Source of the DNA: an uncultured beta proteobacterium
Lineage (GTDB): Bacteria > Pseudomonadota > Gammaproteobacteria > Burkholderiales > Burkholderiaceae
Reading direction: 5' to 3'
DNA: 17,339 bases
Assembly (NCBI GenBank): GCA_903843315.1
Contig: CAIMPQ010000104.1
Location: 1-17,339 of the forward strand
This document shows, one piece after another, positions 15,483 to 17,339 of this stretch (positions are counted from its first letter, which is position 1; the number at the start of each line of letters is the position of its first letter). Both the position numbers and the translations under genes were made by a program. The notes beneath the pieces are model-generated. The model was given only the letters and a program-made list of their open reading frames with translations. It searched no databases and was not told the origin of the DNA.

Positions 15483-15829
15483 GCCTTCGAATTTACCTCA
15501 GCTTGCACCCATTCGCCGTATTGCTGCTCATATTGCTCTGGTGAAAAAGCCATAATCTCGGGAAGGTCGTAAGGATGGCTTGCTTTAATGAAGCAGCAAA
15601 TTTCTTGCCATTGATGAGAAACGGTTTTCGCCGACAGCAAAACCTCTTGTGCTTCACAGACCTGGCCCTCCCAGCGGTATACCGAATAAACCCCTTCGCT
15701 AATCTGGACACAAGCAGCTAAACGATTTTCTACAAGGCTCTTCGCCAAGGCGATGGCAGCCTCCATATTAGGAAGGCTGGTTACGACCACCAAAAGATCG
15801 TTGGGTTTAGTGGGTGAGTTGTGAGCCAT
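15479..15829 (-). CDS. cutA: Divalent-cation tolerance protein CutA
   Basis: Small trimeric ferredoxin-fold protein; in E. coli it is linked to copper tolerance, but the exact role is unclear. The 116 residues match the family: VTSLPNMEAAIALAKSLVE, then RLAACVQI, a YRWEG beta hairpin, and KASHPYDLPEIMAF near the C-terminus. It overlaps dsbD by ATGA, and the cutA-dsbD pairing is common in proteobacteria; in E. coli dsbD was first described as part of the cut locus. It begins after the rplQ terminator, so it should have its own promoter in the gap 15830-15897, where none is obvious. Confidence 0.93.
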   Translation of the reverse strand: MAHNSPTKPNDLLVVVTSLPNMEAAIALAKSLVENRLAACVQISEGVYSVYRWEGQVCEAQEVLLSAKTVSHQWQEICCFIKASHPYDLPEIMAFSPEQYEQQYGEWVQAEVNSKA

Positions 15830-15854
15830 TTTGTATTTATAACCGCATAAATGA

Positions 15855-15882
15855 AAAAAGCCAGACCGAAGCCTGGCTTTTT
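15855..15882 (-). terminator. Intrinsic terminator of the rpsD-rpoA-rplQ operon
   Basis: Read on the minus strand, AAAAAGCCAGGC-TTCG-GTCTGGCTTTTT makes a 12-bp stem (one G-U pair) closed by a C(UUCG)G tetraloop, one of the most stable RNA loops, followed by T residues. It lies 15 nt after the rplQ stop. The A-run in front would also allow weaker action on the plus strand. Confidence 0.92.
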
Positions 15883-15897
15883 GCGTAACTATGAGAC

Positions 15898-16293
15898 TTA
15901 AGCCTCTTCAGCTACAGCTGCTGTTTCTTCAACTTCAGGACGATCCACCAACTCAACCAATGCCATAGGTGCATTGTCGCCATGACGGAAGCCAAACTTC
16001 AAAATACGAAGATAGCCACCTGGACGTGTTGCGTAACGTGGCCCGAGCTCTGTAAAGAGTTTAGTCACGATATCGCGATCACGAGTGCGATTGAATGCCA
16101 AGCGACGGTTTGCTAAGTTGTCTTTTTTACCTAAGGTAATCAAAGGCTCAACAACCATGCGCAATTCTTTTGCTTTTGGCAAAGTGGTTTTAATCACTTC
16201 ATGCTCCAAAAGAGAATTAGACATGTTGCGCAGCATCGCCAAGCGATGTGATGAAGTTCTGTTTAGTTTGCGTAAGCCGTTTCCGTGACGCAT
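15898..16293 (-). CDS. rplQ: 50S ribosomal protein L17
   Basis: Large-subunit ribosomal protein near the exit tunnel. The 131 residues open with MRHGNGLRKLNRTSSHR, the conserved L17 start, followed by LLEHEVIKTTLPKAKELR and YLRILKFGFRHGDNAPMA; the acidic Ala/Glu-rich tail is common in beta- and gammaproteobacteria. AGGA lies eight nt before the ATG. It follows rpoA by 16 nt and ends the operon at a strong terminator. Confidence 0.98.
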   Translation of the reverse strand: MRHGNGLRKLNRTSSHRLAMLRNMSNSLLEHEVIKTTLPKAKELRMVVEPLITLGKKDNLANRRLAFNRTRDRDIVTKLFTELGPRYATRPGGYLRILKFGFRHGDNAPMALVELVDRPEVEETAAVAEEA

Positions 16294-16309
16294 GATGCTT
16301 CCTTTCTAA

Positions 16310-17290
16310 TTATTTCTCGAGGTTAGCTGGAGGCCAGCTTTCGAGTTTCATGCCAAGACTTAAGCCACGAGCCGCCAATACATCCTTAATTTCATTCAAG
16401 GACTTACGACCTAAATTAGGCGTCTTCAACAATTCATTCTCAGTACGTTGAATCAAGTCACCGATGTAGTAAATGTTCTCAGCCTTCAAGCAGTTTGCAG
16501 AGCGCACTGTCAGCTCAAGATCATCAACTGGACGCATCAACATTGGATCAACCATTGAAGAGCGGCTTGGAGCTAGATCACCAGAAACTTCGCTGCTCTC
16601 AAGAGCCGCGAATACAACTAATTGGTCAACCAAGATGCTAGCTGCTTGACGAATTGCTTCCTCAGGAGACAGCACACCGTTTGTTTCGATAGTCATAACG
16701 AGACGATCGAGGTCGGTACGTTGCTCAACACGAGCAGATTCAACAGCATAGCTAACACGACTTACTGGACTAAATGAAGCATCCAACACGATACGGCCAA
16801 TGATCTTAGTAGTTTCGTCGTTATATTGACGTACGTTACCAGGTACATAGCCACGACCTTTTTCAACCTTGATCTGCATATCTAGCTTGCCACCAGCTGA
16901 CAAGTGAGCGATAACGTGATCAGGATTCATGATCTCTACATCATGCGGTAAATCGATATCTTTTGCAGTAACGACGCCTGGGCCTTCTTTACGCAAATTG
17001 ATAGTAACTTCGTCACGGGATTGCAACTTGAATACGATACCTTTGAGGTTCAACAAAAGGTTAACTACGTCCTCTTGTACGCCGTCCAAAGTAGAGTACT
17101 CATGAACAACACCAGCAATGGCAACTTCAGTTGGTGCATAACCAACCATCGAGGACAAGAGTACGCGACGTAATGCATTTCCGAGAGTGTGGCCATAACC
17201 ACGCTCGAACGGCTCCATAACAACCTTAGCTTGGTTGGCGGTAAGCGCTTCAACAGAAATAATTTTTGGCTTGAGCAAATTTGTTTGCAT
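16310..17290 (-). CDS. rpoA: RNA polymerase alpha subunit
   Basis: Alpha dimer assembles the polymerase core and contacts UP elements and activators. The 326 residues comprise the N-terminal dimerisation domain (about 1-235, with EPFERGYGHTLGNALRRVLL in the assembly region), a flexible linker and the C-terminal domain (about 250-326). ELTVRSANCLKAENIYYIGD and KTPNLGRKSLNEIKDVLA carry the DNA-contacting residues and are almost identical to E. coli. AAGGA lies seven nt before the ATG. It sits 23 nt after rpsD and 16 nt before rplQ, the standard alpha operon order. Nothing unusual. Confidence 0.99.
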   Translation of the reverse strand: MQTNLLKPKIISVEALTANQAKVVMEPFERGYGHTLGNALRRVLLSSMVGYAPTEVAIAGVVHEYSTLDGVQEDVVNLLLNLKGIVFKLQSRDEVTINLRKEGPGVVTAKDIDLPHDVEIMNPDHVIAHLSAGGKLDMQIKVEKGRGYVPGNVRQYNDETTKIIGRIVLDASFSPVSRVSYAVESARVEQRTDLDRLVMTIETNGVLSPEEAIRQAASILVDQLVVFAALESSEVSGDLAPSRSSMVDPMLMRPVDDLELTVRSANCLKAENIYYIGDLIQRTENELLKTPNLGRKSLNEIKDVLAARGLSLGMKLESWPPANLEK

Positions 17291-17313
17291 ATTTTTTCCT
17301 TGAGAGTGCCTAA

Positions 17314-17339
17314 TTAGCGTGAATACAATTCGACGATCA
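17314..17339 (-). CDS. rpsD: 30S ribosomal protein S4, last seven complete codons (cut by window edge)
   Basis: Reading the minus strand from the right edge, a partial codon ending TG is followed by IVELYSR and a TAA stop (17314-17316). E. coli S4 ends LIVELYSK, and rpsD normally precedes rpoA in the alpha operon, so this is its extreme 3' end. The assignment rests on seven residues plus the conserved gene order. Confidence 0.85.

Overview
The window reads as chromosomal DNA from a free-living betaproteobacterium of the Burkholderiales, most likely Polynucleobacter or a close relative. This rests on gene order (rpsD-rpoA-rplQ, cutA-dsbD, hemB, engB, cytochrome c4, lysA-lptM-cyaY, aroBK, pil genes, mrcA, gltB), on protein character and on moderate GC. 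It is an inference from recognised families; no database search was possible. The DNA is almost wholly coding. The longest non-coding stretch is about 194 bases (2469-2662). No tRNA, rRNA or CRISPR array was seen.

Left block (1-5820, minus strand): the N-terminal half of gltB (glutamate synthase large subunit) runs off the left edge. Behind it lie a REP-associated (Y1, HUH-type) transposase and mrcA (PBP1a). The transposase sits 12 nt after the mrcA stop, and its downstream side carries an inverted repeat with TCTGTCCC/GGGACAGA arms just upstream of the gltB promoter.

Central block (5822-9290, plus strand): divergent from mrcA, where many proteobacteria have pilMNOPQ-aroK-aroB, there are only two pilus-type genes. 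One is a 242-residue membrane protein with a coiled coil and a PilP/GspC-like C-terminal domain. The other is an unusually short secretin. They overlap by ATGA and are followed at once by aroK and aroB of the shikimate pathway. This pared-down pilus/secretin module is the most interesting part of the window.

Third block (9291-13813): cyaY (frataxin) faces aroB tail to tail and diverges from lptM-lysA (LPS-assembly lipoprotein and diaminopimelate decarboxylase). A strong bidirectional terminator separates lysA from a dihaem cytochrome c4 gene. That gene diverges from engB-hemB (ribosome-assembly GTPase and porphobilinogen synthase), which overlap.

Right block (13806-17339, minus strand): dsbD and cutA overlap by ATGA. 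Upstream of them is the end of the alpha ribosomal operon (rpsD tail, rpoA, rplQ), closed by a terminator with a UUCG tetraloop. HemB (haem synthesis), DsbD (periplasmic reductant, used in cytochrome c maturation) and cytochrome c4 form a loose functional cluster. The remainder is housekeeping: cell wall, lysine, aromatic amino acids, nitrogen assimilation, transcription and translation.
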